Below are positions 33,232 to 41,876 of a stretch of DNA of 45,817 nucleotides, piece after piece. The number at the start of each line of letters is the position of its first letter. Within the stretch, counting starts at the first letter, position 1. Both the position numbers and the translations under genes were made by a program. Origin of the DNA: Bifidobacterium aerophilum (lineage in GTDB: Bacteria; Actinomycetota; Actinomycetes; Actinomycetales; Bifidobacteriaceae); contig NZ_WHZW01000024.1 of assembly GCF_010667685.1 (NCBI RefSeq), positions 1 to 45,817 of the forward strand, in the 5' to 3' direction. Below the pieces are notes generated by a model. It saw only the letters and a list, made by a program, of their open reading frames with translations, made no database searches and was not told the DNA's origin.

Positions 33232-35553
33232 ATGGGAAAACAGACGGTGGACCGTTTCCTGTTCGGTGCGGCCTATTACGACGAATACATGCCAAGAGGC
33301 CTCGATCGGATCGATGCCGACATGGCGATGATGAACCATATCGGCATCAACGTCATCCGCATCGCCGAATCGACGTGGAGCACCTGCGAGCCGCAACCGG
33401 GAGTCTTCGACTTCTCCCATATCGACCGTGCGTTAGATAGTGCGCGCCGCCACGGCATCGGCGTCATCGTCGGCACGCCCACCTACGCCGTGCCGACCTG
33501 GCTCGTGCGCATGCATCCCGACGTGCTCGCCGTCACGCCGAACGGCCCCGGCAAATACGGCCCGCGGCAGATCATGGACATCGTCAACGGTTCCTACCGG
33601 TACTATGCAGAACGCGTCATCCGCAGGCTCATCGCGCACGTCGCCGGCCATCCGGCCGTCATCGGCTATCAGGTCGACAACGAAACCAAGTACTACGACT
33701 GCGTCAGCCGGGACATGCAGTCGCTGTTCGTCAAGTACCTGCGCGGCAAGTTCCACGACGATCTCGACGAGCTCAACGCGCGGTTCGGGCTCGACTACTG
33801 GTCGAACCGCATCAACGCGTGGGAGGACTTCCCCGACGTCACCAACGCGATCAACCAGTCGCTGCGCGGAGAATTCGACCGCTTCCGTCGCACGCAGGTC
33901 GCCGAGTTCCTCGACTGGCAGGCGTCGATCGTGCGCGAATACGCGCGCGACGACCAGTTCGTCACGCAGAACTTCGACTTCGGCTGGAAGGGCGGTTCGT
34001 ACGGCATCCAGCCGGCCGTCAACCACTTCGAGGCCGCGCGGACGCTCGACATCGCCGGCTGCGACATCTACCATCCCACACAGGACGACCTGACCGGCAA
34101 GGAGATCGCATTCGGCGGCGATCTCGCCCGCTCGCTCAAGAACGGCGCGAACTACCTCGTGCTCGAAACCGAGGCGCAGGGCAACCACGGCTGGCTGCCG
34201 TTCCCCGGACAGATGCGACTGCAGGCGTATTCGCATCTCGCGTCCGGTGCGGACATGGTCGAATACTGGCATTGGCATTCCATCCACAACTCGTTCGAAA
34301 CGTATTGGAAGGGCCTGTTGAGCCACGATCTCGAACCGAACCCGACTTACGAGGAGGCGGGCGTGTTCGGGCGCGAGATCGCGCGGCCCGAGATCGGCGG
34401 ACGTCTGCTGCACCTGCGCAAGCTCAACCGCGTCGCGATCATGGTGTCTAACGAGGCGCTGAGCGCGCTTGAGGGATTCCGCATCGGCAGCGGCACCCGC
34501 TGGGGCGGCGGCGCCGACTACAACGACGTGGTGCGCCGCATGTACGACGCGCTGTTCGAGCTCAATGTGGAATGCGATTTCCTGCCGGCCGACGCGCCGG
34601 CCGAGCGGCTGGCGGCATATGAGGTGATCGTGACGCCCGTGCTGTACTGCGCGTCCGACGAGACGATCACGCGGCTGCGCGAGTACGTGGCGAACGGCGG
34701 TCATTTGCTCTCGACGCTGCGTTCGTTCGTCGCCGACGAGGAGACGACCGTATGGCACGATCGCGCTCCGCACCGGCTGACCGACGTGTTCGGCATGAGC
34801 TACAACCAGTTCACGCCGCCGAAGGGACGTGTGCCGGTCGTGTTCGCGGGCGACGGCTCAAGATCCGGCAACGGCGGCGCCGGCGCGTTCGCCGGACTGC
34901 CGGACGCGCAGGCGGACACGCTGATCGAACTGCTCAAGCCGAACGGAGACGACGCGTTCTCGACCGGGGATGGTTTCGGCGGCATCGATGGCGGCGATAC
35001 GGCCGGTTCCTCGGCCACGCAGGTGCTTGCGCGCTACGGCCACTACGCATGGGCCGATTACGCGGCGATCACCCGCCACGCGTTCGGCAAAGGCACCGCC
35101 GAATGGATCGGCACCGTGCTCGATCCGGACACGACGCGCGTCGTAATGCACGAGGCATTGGACGCCGCGGGCATAACGACGCTGCCGGTGAAGCGGATTT
35201 CCGATGCCGGGGTCGCTGCCGAGGAGACCGTTGCGGGGCGCGCGAACCATGGAACGTGCGAAGCCGGTAATGGAGGGAATTCCGCTCCCGTGCCTCCTTC
35301 GGCGGTCGCGGTGCGCCAGGGTGTGAACGCCCGCGGCGAAACGGTGACCTATCTGCTCAACTACTCCGCCGAGCCTGTGGCGTTCGCCAGTCCGGTCTCC
35401 GGCGAGGTGCTCGTCGCGCCGAAGGTCATCGCCACCAACGGTCTGGTGGACGAATCCGCCACCGCGGCGCTCGCCCTACGCGAAGGCGATGTGATCTCGC
35501 TGGGCGACGCCCTCGTCCTTCCCCGATGGAATCTTGTCGTGGTCGCCGGCTGA
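33232..35553 (+). CDS. GH42 beta-galactosidase / possible alpha-L-arabinopyranosidase
   Basis: A glycoside hydrolase family 42 retaining enzyme, 773 residues, with no signal peptide and so intracellular. The barrel shows FLFGAAYYDEYMPRGLDRID, then NVIRIAESTWSTCEPQPGVF. The acid/base is Glu151 (YQVDNETKYY) and the nucleophile is Glu312 (YLVLETEAQG). The trimerisation domain follows (about 400-620), then a small C-terminal beta domain (VTYLLNYSAEPV). The protein is longer than the common 680-720, with a Gly/Asp-rich insert near residues 540-590. Some bifidobacterial GH42 enzymes hydrolyse alpha-L-arabinopyranosides, and the araBDA operon next door makes this plausible. ATG 33232 follows AAGGAG; an upstream ATG at 33205 has no such site. 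Confidence 0.9.
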   Translation: MGKQTVDRFLFGAAYYDEYMPRGLDRIDADMAMMNHIGINVIRIAESTWSTCEPQPGVFDFSHIDRALDSARRHGIGVIVGTPTYAVPTWLVRMHPDVLAVTPNGPGKYGPRQIMDIVNGSYRYYAERVIRRLIAHVAGHPAVIGYQVDNETKYYDCVSRDMQSLFVKYLRGKFHDDLDELNARFGLDYWSNRINAWEDFPDVTNAINQSLRGEFDRFRRTQVAEFLDWQASIVREYARDDQFVTQNFDFGWKGGSYGIQPAVNHFEAARTLDIAGCDIYHPTQDDLTGKEIAFGGDLARSLKNGANYLVLETEAQGNHGWLPFPGQMRLQAYSHLASGADMVEYWHWHSIHNSFETYWKGLLSHDLEPNPTYEEAGVFGREIARPEIGGRLLHLRKLNRVAIMVSNEALSALEGFRIGSGTRWGGGADYNDVVRRMYDALFELNVECDFLPADAPAERLAAYEVIVTPVLYCASDETITRLREYVANGGHLLSTLRSFVADEETTVWHDRAPHRLTDVFGMSYNQFTPPKGRVPVVFAGDGSRSGNGGAGAFAGLPDAQADTLIELLKPNGDDAFSTGDGFGGIDGGDTAGSSATQVLARYGHYAWADYAAITRHAFGKGTAEWIGTVLDPDTTRVVMHEALDAAGITTLPVKRISDAGVAAEETVAGRANHGTCEAGNGGNSAPVPPSAVAVRQGVNARGETVTYLLNYSAEPVAFASPVSGEVLVAPKVIATNGLVDESATAALALREGDVISLGDALVLPRWNLVVVAG

Positions 35554-35603
35554 TCGCGGCGTGGCCCGCGTCGTGCCGGTCGGCCGGTGCGTCTTCCCGG
35601 CGC

Positions 35604-35609
35604 TACACT
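35604..35609 (+). promoter_or_regulatory. -10 box of the leaderless TetR gene
   Basis: TACACT ends eight bases before ATG 35618 and no Shine-Dalgarno sequence is present, giving the same leaderless geometry as at 2042 and 2723. Confidence 0.45.
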
Positions 35610-35617
35610 GGGCAGTT

Positions 35618-36259
35618 ATGGCATCATCAGCACCAGAGCGGCCCAGGCGCGTCCGCAAGGCTCCCGAGGAGCGGCGGCGGGAGATCCTCGACGCGGCCGT
35701 AAGCCTGATCTCCGAGCGCGGCTACAACGGCATCTCCATCCAGGACGTCGCCGACGCGGTGGGCGTGACCAAGCAGGGCGTGCTGCGCTACATCGGCAGC
35801 AAGGACAACCTGCTGGCGATGGTGTACCGCGACAACTACAACGTGACCGGCAACGTCGACGACTTCATGCGTTCCGGACTGCCGGGATCGGACGCCGACG
35901 ACCTGCGGTTCCCCGCGTACCTGCGGTTCCTCGTGCGGTTCAACTCCGCCCGGCGCGAGCTGGTGCAGCTGTTCTCGATGCTGCAGGTCGAATCGTTCAA
36001 CCCGGCGCATCCGCTGCACGACGAGTTTGCGGGCCGCGCCGACGAGATCTGGAACTACTACTCGTCGTTCGACTGGCGCATCCCGCCCGAAATCGGTTCG
36101 TGGGACGAGCGCATGCGCCCGGTCGTGCGCCGCGCGATGGAGACGATGGACGGCGTGCAGCTGCGATGGCTGCGCGAGCCCGTGATCGACCTCAACGAGG
36201 AGTGGCGTGATCTTGAAGGGCTGCTGTTCCCGTCTCCGACGTGGGACGGGTATCGCTGA
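35618..36259 (+). CDS. TetR/AcrR-family transcriptional regulator
   Basis: A 213-residue repressor. The N-terminal HTH reads EERRREILDAAVSLISERGY, NGISIQDVADAVGVTKQGVL, RYIGSKDNLLAMVYRDNY; the rest is the helical effector-binding domain (about 60-213), with no recognised ligand. Start ATG 35618 is leaderless by promoter geometry. It lies between the GH42 gene and two GH3 genes on the same strand, so control of these glycosidases is likely. A perfect palindrome TACCAACTGGTA lies 72 bases after the stop, ahead of the first GH3 gene, and is a good operator candidate. Confidence 0.9.
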   Translation: MASSAPERPRRVRKAPEERRREILDAAVSLISERGYNGISIQDVADAVGVTKQGVLRYIGSKDNLLAMVYRDNYNVTGNVDDFMRSGLPGSDADDLRFPAYLRFLVRFNSARRELVQLFSMLQVESFNPAHPLHDEFAGRADEIWNYYSSFDWRIPPEIGSWDERMRPVVRRAMETMDGVQLRWLREPVIDLNEEWRDLEGLLFPSPTWDGYR

Positions 36260-36330
36260 GCCGATCGCCGGCTGCCGGCGAGGGGCGTGCATGGCGACGT
36301 CCGTGTGTCGTGACTGTCGACGCGATAAAC

Positions 36331-36342
36331 TACCAACTGGTA
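36331..36342 (+). promoter_or_regulatory. Candidate TetR operator upstream of GH3 gene
   Basis: TACCA-AC-TGGTA is a perfect inverted repeat in an AT-rich patch (GATAAAC before it, ATTAAAT after it), 55 bases ahead of the GH3 start. Confidence 0.45.
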
Positions 36343-36396
36343 ATTAAATCGTCGTTCGATACCGTCACGATTTCACCGAAGAAAGCGAGCCCCGCC

Positions 36397-38751
36397 ATGA
36401 GCGACACCAACGAAAACGCCGCAACTCTGCCGTACCGCGATCCCGGTCTGCCCGACGCCGAGCGCATCGACGACCTCGTGGGCCGCATGACGCTCGAGGA
36501 GAAGGTCGGCCAGATGATGCAGCTCGACGCGCGAAGCGCCGATCTCGAGGACCTGATCGTCAACAAGCACGTCGGATCGATCCTGCACACCAGCCCCGCC
36601 GACCTGCCGAAGGCGGTCGACCTCGTCAACACGAAGACGCGACTCGGCATCCCGCTGGTCATCGGCGACGACTGCATCCACGGCTACTCGTTCTGGCCGG
36701 GCGCGACGATCTTCCCCGAACAGCTCGGCATGGCCGCCAGCTGGGATCCGGACAAGATCGAGGCCGCAGGTCGCGCCACCGCCGAGGAGGTCTCCTGCAC
36801 CGGCGTGCACTGGACGTTCTCCCCGGTGCTGTGCATCGCGCGCGACACCCGCTGGGGCCGCGTCGGCGAGACGTTCGGCGAGGATCCGACGCTGATCGGC
36901 GAACTCGCCTCCGCGATCGTGCGCGGCTACCAGGGCGGCGCCAAGGCCGGCGAACCGCTGCCCAAGGATGCGATCCTCGCCTGCGCCAAGCATTTCGCCG
37001 GATACTCCGAAACGCAGGGAGGCCGCGACGCCTCCGAAGCCGACCTGAGCCACCGCAAACTCGAATCCTGGTTCCTGCCGCCGTTCGAACGCGTCGCCAA
37101 GGAAGGCTGCGGCACGTTCATGCTCGGCTACGAGTCGATCGAAGGCGTGCCGGTCACGTTCAACAAGTGGCTGCTCACTGACAAGCTGCGCGGGGCATGG
37201 AACTACCGCGGCATGCTCATCACCGACTGGGACAACGTCGGCCGTTCCGTCTGGGAGCAGAAGATCAAACCGGACTACGTGCACGCGGCCGCCGACGCGG
37301 TCAGGGCCGGCAACGACCTCGTCATGACCACGCCGCAGTTCTACGAGGGCGCGATCGAAGCCGTGCGCACCGGTCTGCTCGACGAATCGCTCATCGACGA
37401 CGCCGTCTCGCGCATCCTCGCCGTCAAGTTCCGCCTCGGCCTGTTCGAGGATCCGCGTCTGCCCGACGAAGCGCGCATCGCCACCGTGATCGGCTCCGAA
37501 AAGCACCGGCAGACGAATCTCGACCTGGCCCGCGAATCCGTCGTGCTGCTGCGCAACGATGGCGCGCTGCCGTTCGCGGCCGGGTCCGCGCACCGCATCG
37601 CCGTGATCGGCCCGCTTGCCGACGATGCGCAGAACCAGCTCGGCGACTGGGCCGGCAGCTCCGGCCAGGTCAACTGGATGCCCGACGGCCAGCCGCGCGA
37701 GATGATCACCACCGTGCTCGACGGCATCCGCGAACTTGCCGGCGACGACTGCGACGTCGTGTACTCGCGCGGCGCGAACGTCGTCGACCTCGTGCCCGAT
37801 CCGGCCGGCGAATTCTTCCCGGACGGCCAGCCCCGCCCGAAGGTCGCCGTCAACGCGCCCGTCGACCGCACGCTGATCGACGAGGCCGTGGACAACGCCC
37901 GCAAGTCCGACGTGATCGTCGCCGTGATCGGCGACGTCGTCCAGCTCGTCGGCGAAACCTGCTCCACAGCCACGCTCGACCTGCTCGGCGGGCAGAACGC
38001 GCTGCTCGACGCGCTCGCCGCCGTCAGCCGCGAAACCGGCAAGCCCATGGTCACCGTGCTCATCAGCTCCAAGCCGCAGATCCTGCCCGCATCCATCGTC
38101 GGCGCGAACGACGTGTTCGCCAAACGCTGCAACGACCCATCGGCCGGCGCGGGCTCGATCCTGTGGGCGCCCAGCCCGGGCATGGAAGGCGGTCGGGCCA
38201 TCGCCGAAATCCTCTTCGGCCAGTTCAACCCGTCCGGCAGGCTGCCGATCACGTTCCCGCGCCACGCCGGCCAGCTGCCGGTCTACTACAACCAGATCCG
38301 CGGCCAGCACGGCGACCGCTACGCCGACCTCACGCAGGATCCGGCGTTCGCGTTCGGCGAGGGCGAAGGCTATGCGACGTTCGCATACGGCGAGCCGACG
38401 ATCACCGGCGGCGCGACGGGCGATGACGGCGCGTTCTCGGTCGGCGACACCGTGCACGCCGAGATCACGCTGACCAACACCGGCGAGAGGGCCGGCACCG
38501 AGGTCGTGCAGGCGTACGTGAGCGACGTCGTCACCTCGTACAGCTGGACCGACCGCGAACTCAAGGCGTTCCGTCGCGTGACGCTCGAGCCGGGACAGAG
38601 CGCGACCGTCACGTTCGACATCCCCGTCTCCGACTGCACGATCGTCGATCCGGACGCGCGCCGCATCGTCGAACCCGGCGACTTCGAACTGCTCATCGGC
38701 CATTCGTCGCGCCGCGACGATCTCAAGACCGTGACGTTCGCGGTCGCGTGA
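36397..38751 (+). CDS. GH3 glycoside hydrolase (beta-glucosidase type)
   Basis: A family 3 retaining glycosidase of 784 residues with no signal peptide. Domain order is TIM barrel (about 20-350, with IPLVIGDDCIHGYSFWPGAT, GETFGEDPTLIGELA, KHFAGYSETQGGRDAS and nucleophile Asp277 in MLITDWDNVG), then alpha/beta sandwich (LARESVVLLRNDGALPFAAG, AVIGPLADDAQNQLGDWAGS, APSPGMEGGRAIAEILFGQF), and a C-terminal fibronectin-like domain (ITLTNTGERAGTEVVQAYVS). Exact specificity (glucoside, xyloside or arabinoside) cannot be read from sequence. The ribosome site is weak (AAAGCGAG). The start is set by the clean N terminus and the upstream operator-rich region. It is probably under the adjacent TetR regulator. 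Confidence 0.92.
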   Translation: MSDTNENAATLPYRDPGLPDAERIDDLVGRMTLEEKVGQMMQLDARSADLEDLIVNKHVGSILHTSPADLPKAVDLVNTKTRLGIPLVIGDDCIHGYSFWPGATIFPEQLGMAASWDPDKIEAAGRATAEEVSCTGVHWTFSPVLCIARDTRWGRVGETFGEDPTLIGELASAIVRGYQGGAKAGEPLPKDAILACAKHFAGYSETQGGRDASEADLSHRKLESWFLPPFERVAKEGCGTFMLGYESIEGVPVTFNKWLLTDKLRGAWNYRGMLITDWDNVGRSVWEQKIKPDYVHAAADAVRAGNDLVMTTPQFYEGAIEAVRTGLLDESLIDDAVSRILAVKFRLGLFEDPRLPDEARIATVIGSEKHRQTNLDLARESVVLLRNDGALPFAAGSAHRIAVIGPLADDAQNQLGDWAGSSGQVNWMPDGQPREMITTVLDGIRELAGDDCDVVYSRGANVVDLVPDPAGEFFPDGQPRPKVAVNAPVDRTLIDEAVDNARKSDVIVAVIGDVVQLVGETCSTATLDLLGGQNALLDALAAVSRETGKPMVTVLISSKPQILPASIVGANDVFAKRCNDPSAGAGSILWAPSPGMEGGRAIAEILFGQFNPSGRLPITFPRHAGQLPVYYNQIRGQHGDRYADLTQDPAFAFGEGEGYATFAYGEPTITGGATGDDGAFSVGDTVHAEITLTNTGERAGTEVVQAYVSDVVTSYSWTDRELKAFRRVTLEPGQSATVTFDIPVSDCTIVDPDARRIVEPGDFELLIGHSSRRDDLKTVTFAVA

Positions 38752-38787
38752 ATGCGGCACAATAATCGCTAACCGTCACCTGCCGAC

Positions 38788-38838
38788 ATGCGGCCGCGAT
38801 CGTGGGCCCGACGACGAGCCACGCGATCGCGACCGCAT
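38788..38838 (+). other. Long imperfect hairpin between the two GH3 genes
   Basis: ATGCGGCCGCGATCGTGG (38788-38805) pairs with CCACGCGATCGCGACCGCAT (38819-38838), with a two-base bulge and one mismatch. It may terminate the first GH3 transcript or act as a leader structure of the second. Confidence 0.5.
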
Positions 38839-38877
38839 TCCTCGGCCGATCATCGTCACGACGAAACGAGGGCTGAC

Positions 38878-41130
38878 ATGAGCGAAAACGAACAATCCCT
38901 GCCGTCCGTCACGGACCTCACTGTGGAGGAGAAGGCGTCCCTGACCTCCGGCGGCGACGTCTGGCACCTGCAGGGCATCGAATCCAAGGGCATACCGGGA
39001 TACATGATCACCGACGGGCCGCACGGCCTGCGCAAGGCGAACTCCGAACCGACCGGCGAGACCGACCTCAACGACTCCGTGCCCGCCACCTGCTTTCCGC
39101 CCGCGGCCGGTCTTGCCAGCTCGTGGAACCCGGACCTCGTGCGCGAGGTGGGCGAGGCGATGGGCGAGGAATGCGTGCAGGAGAAGGTCGCGGTGATCCT
39201 CGGGCCCGGCGTCAACATCAAGCGCAATCCGCTCGGCGGCCGTTGCTTCGAATACTGGTCCGAGGATCCGTACCTGGCCGGGCATGAGGCCGTCGGCATC
39301 GTCGAAGGCGTGCAATCCAAGGGCGTGGGCACCTCGCTCAAGCATTTCGCCGCCAACAACCAGGAAACCGACCGTCTGCGCATCTCCGCGCGCATCTCGC
39401 CGCGCGCCCTGCGAGAAATCTACTTGCCGGCGTTCGAATACATCGTCAAGACCGCCCAGCCGTGGACGGTCATGTGCTCGTACAACAGGATCAACGGCGT
39501 GCACTCCGCGCAGAACCGCTGGCTGCTCACCGACGTGCTGCGCGACGAATGGGGCTTCGAGGGCATCGTCATGTCCGACTGGGGCGCCGACCATGACCGC
39601 GTCGCCTCGCTCAACGCCGGACTCAACCTCGAAATGCCGCCGACCGGGACCGACGACAGGATCGTGGCCGCCGTGAGGGACGGCCGCATCCAGCCGTCGC
39701 AGCTGGACGCCATGGCGCAGGGCATGATCGACCTCGCCGACAAGGCCCGCCCCGCGATGAGCCGCGACGGCTACCGCTTCGACGTGGACGCGCACCACGA
39801 CATCGCCCGCCGCGCGGCCGCCGAATCGATCGTGATGCTCAAGAACGAGGACGCGATCCTGCCGGTCAGCAAGAGCGCGAAGATCGCCGTGATCGGCGAA
39901 TTCGCGCGCACCCCGCGCTATCAGGGCGGAGGATCCTCGCACATCACGCCCACGAGGATGACCTCGTTCCTCGACGCGGCCGCCGAACGAGGGGCCGACG
40001 TCACCTTCGCGCCCGGCTTCACGCTCGATCTGGCACCCGCCGATCCCGCGCTCGAATCGCAGGCCGTGAACGCGGCCAAGGGCGCGGACGTCGTGCTCAT
40101 GTTCATGGGATTGCCGGAGGCGGCCGAATCCGAGGGCTTCGACCGCACGAACATCGACCTGCCCGTCAAGCAGATCGAACTGCTGAGCCAGGTCGCCGCG
40201 GTCAACGCCAACGTGGTCGTCATCCTGTCCAACGGTTCCGTCGTCTCCGTTTCCCCGTGGGCATCGCAGGCCAAGGGCATCCTCGAATCGTGGCTGCTCG
40301 GACAGGCCGGCGGCGCGGCGGTGGCCGACATCGTGTTCGGCGACCGGAGTCCGTCGGGCAAGCTGGCGCAGACCATCCCGCTGGACATCGACGACGATCC
40401 GACCATGATGAACTGGCCCGGCGAGGAAGGACACGTCGACTACGGCGAAGGCGTGTTCGTCGGCTACCGCTACTACGACATGTTCGGCAAGACGGTCGAC
40501 TATCCGTTCGGCTACGGACTGAGCTACACGACGTTCGACATCGCGGACGTCACGGCGACGCGTTCCGGGGCGAACGACGTGACGGTGCGCGCGACGGTGA
40601 CCAATACGGGGGCGGTGTCCGGCGCCGAGATCGTGCAGGTGTACGTCGCGCCCGGCAAGGCCGACGTCGCGCGGCCGCGGCACGAACTCAAGGGATTTGC
40701 CAAGGTGTCGCTGGCGCCCGGCGAATCACGGGACGTGGCCGTCGAACTGGATTCGCGCGCGTTCGCGTACTGGTCCGAGAAGTTCGACGACTGGCATGTG
40801 GAGGCCGGCGAATACATGATCGAGGTGGGCGTCAGCTCGCGCGACATCGTGGCGACGGTGCCGGTCGCGCTCGACGGCGACGGCAAGGCCATGCCGCTCG
40901 ACGACTGGTCGACGTTCGGCGAATGGTCGGCCGATCCGGTCGGCGCGAAGGTCGTCGCGGCGCTGGAGGCCGCGGGGGAGCGCGGCGAGATGCCGAAGTT
41001 GCCGGGCGACCCCATGATGCGCATATTCCTCATGAGCTCGCCGATCAATTCGATGTCGATGGTGGTCGGCGAAGGCGGCCTGTCGATCACCGAATTCATG
41101 CTCAATGAGTACGCGAAGCTGACCAAGTAG
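38878..41130 (+). CDS. GH3 beta-glucosidase
   Basis: A second family 3 enzyme, 750 residues, intracellular, and only distantly similar to its neighbour. Barrel domain: MITDGPHGLRKANSEPTGET (in the expected early position), FPPAAGLASSWNPDLVREVG, GPGVNIKRNPLGGRCFEYWS, SLKHFAANNQETDR, and nucleophile Asp234 in IVMSDWGADHDR. The second domain has AAAESIVMLKNEDAILPVSK and GGGSSHITPTRM; the GLPEAAESEGFDRTNIDLPV loop carries the likely acid/base region. VGYRYYDMFGKTVDYPFGYG precedes the fibronectin-like domain. This order matches classical beta-glucosidases. A C-terminal helical tail (about 700-750) is extra. Ribosome site GAGGG precedes ATG. Confidence 0.92.
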   Translation: MSENEQSLPSVTDLTVEEKASLTSGGDVWHLQGIESKGIPGYMITDGPHGLRKANSEPTGETDLNDSVPATCFPPAAGLASSWNPDLVREVGEAMGEECVQEKVAVILGPGVNIKRNPLGGRCFEYWSEDPYLAGHEAVGIVEGVQSKGVGTSLKHFAANNQETDRLRISARISPRALREIYLPAFEYIVKTAQPWTVMCSYNRINGVHSAQNRWLLTDVLRDEWGFEGIVMSDWGADHDRVASLNAGLNLEMPPTGTDDRIVAAVRDGRIQPSQLDAMAQGMIDLADKARPAMSRDGYRFDVDAHHDIARRAAAESIVMLKNEDAILPVSKSAKIAVIGEFARTPRYQGGGSSHITPTRMTSFLDAAAERGADVTFAPGFTLDLAPADPALESQAVNAAKGADVVLMFMGLPEAAESEGFDRTNIDLPVKQIELLSQVAAVNANVVVILSNGSVVSVSPWASQAKGILESWLLGQAGGAAVADIVFGDRSPSGKLAQTIPLDIDDDPTMMNWPGEEGHVDYGEGVFVGYRYYDMFGKTVDYPFGYGLSYTTFDIADVTATRSGANDVTVRATVTNTGAVSGAEIVQVYVAPGKADVARPRHELKGFAKVSLAPGESRDVAVELDSRAFAYWSEKFDDWHVEAGEYMIEVGVSSRDIVATVPVALDGDGKAMPLDDWSTFGEWSADPVGAKVVAALEAAGERGEMPKLPGDPMMRIFLMSSPINSMSMVVGEGGLSITEFMLNEYAKLTK

Positions 41131-41151
41131 ATCAGCCGGGTCGTCGTATGA

Positions 41152-41186
41152 CGGGGCCTGCGACGGATCGCCCGTCGCAGGCCCCG
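41152..41186 (+). terminator. Terminator of the second GH3 gene
   Basis: A 15-bp perfect stem, CGGGGCCTGCGACGG (41152-41166) with CCGTCGCAGGCCCCG (41172-41186), and a five-base loop. Confidence 0.88.
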
Positions 41187-41237
41187 CTCGTTGTGGCGAT
41201 GCGGTCGCGCGGGTGGCGGGGATGCGACACGCGGATT

Positions 41238-41296
41238 GTTGCATGTGCAACTGTTGTATGTGGGATGTATTAGTCTTCTATGTTGCATATACAACA
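41238..41296 (+). promoter_or_regulatory. Promoter and two operators of the MarR-ABC operon
   Basis: GTTGCATGTGCAAC (41238-41251) and TGTTGCATATACAACA (41281-41296) are palindromes sharing GTTGCAT. Between them TTGTAT (41254-41259), a 16-base spacer and TTCTAT (41276-41281) form a possible promoter. The second site covers the expected start of transcription, the usual layout of MarR autorepression. Confidence 0.6.
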
Positions 41297-41342
41297 GTTT
41301 CATGTGGGACTGTTGCAGGACCAACATCGTGACGGGAGGCAT

Positions 41343-41876
41343 ATGGACCAGCATGTCCTCAGCATCGAAATGCGCATGCTCTCCAAGGCCGTGGACCGGT
41401 ATCTGGGCGAAAGCATGCCGGAATCGGCGAGGGACGCGACCGGAGGCAACGCCCACATCATCCTGTTCCTCGCCCGCAACCGCGACAAGCCGATCTACCA
41501 GCACACCATCGAGCAGAAGTTCTGCATCACCCGTTCCACCGCATCCCGTGTGCTCGCGCTGATGGAGAAAAAAGGGCTGATCGTGCGCGAGCCGGTGCCG
41601 CACGACGCGAGGCTCAAACGCATCGTGCTCACCGACAAGGCCGACGGGATCGTCGCCGACCTCAAGGCGAACGGCGAACGGACGGAACGGCTGCTGGTCG
41701 CGGGGCTGAGTCCGCTGGAACAGGAGACGCTGCGCCAATGCATCCGACGCATGCGCGCGAACATCAACGAGGCGCAACACGAGTTTGAACAACATGCGGT
41801 TCCTTTGGCACATACGGCGCCATCGCCGGACAAGGAACCCGACAACGCCGACAATACGAAGGAGGAGAGCAAATGA
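41343..41876 (+). CDS. MarR-family transcriptional regulator
   Basis: A 177-residue winged-helix regulator. YQHTIEQKFCITRSTASRVL, ALMEKKGLIVREPVPHDARL and KRIVLTDKADGIVADL form the HTH, recognition helix and wing with the conserved DxR turn. The N-terminal helix (SIEMRMLSKAVDRYL) is the dimer interface. The C-terminal tail (about 150-177) is charged and probably disordered. ATG 41343 follows GGGAGG; an upstream in-frame ATG at 41280 lies within the operator. It overlaps the next gene by four bases (ATGA) and should repress the whole operon, with drugs or bile-type compounds as likely inducers (inference). Confidence 0.93.
   Translation: MDQHVLSIEMRMLSKAVDRYLGESMPESARDATGGNAHIILFLARNRDKPIYQHTIEQKFCITRSTASRVLALMEKKGLIVREPVPHDARLKRIVLTDKADGIVADLKANGERTERLLVAGLSPLEQETLRQCIRRMRANINEAQHEFEQHAVPLAHTAPSPDKEPDNADNTKEESK

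Noticed and set aside
36373..38760. Long minus-strand open frame opposite the first GH3 gene
   Set aside because: Same shadow composition, no recognisable domain, and the + strand encodes a complete GH3 enzyme. The same reasoning removes the frames opposite the subtilase, araB, araA and ABC genes.
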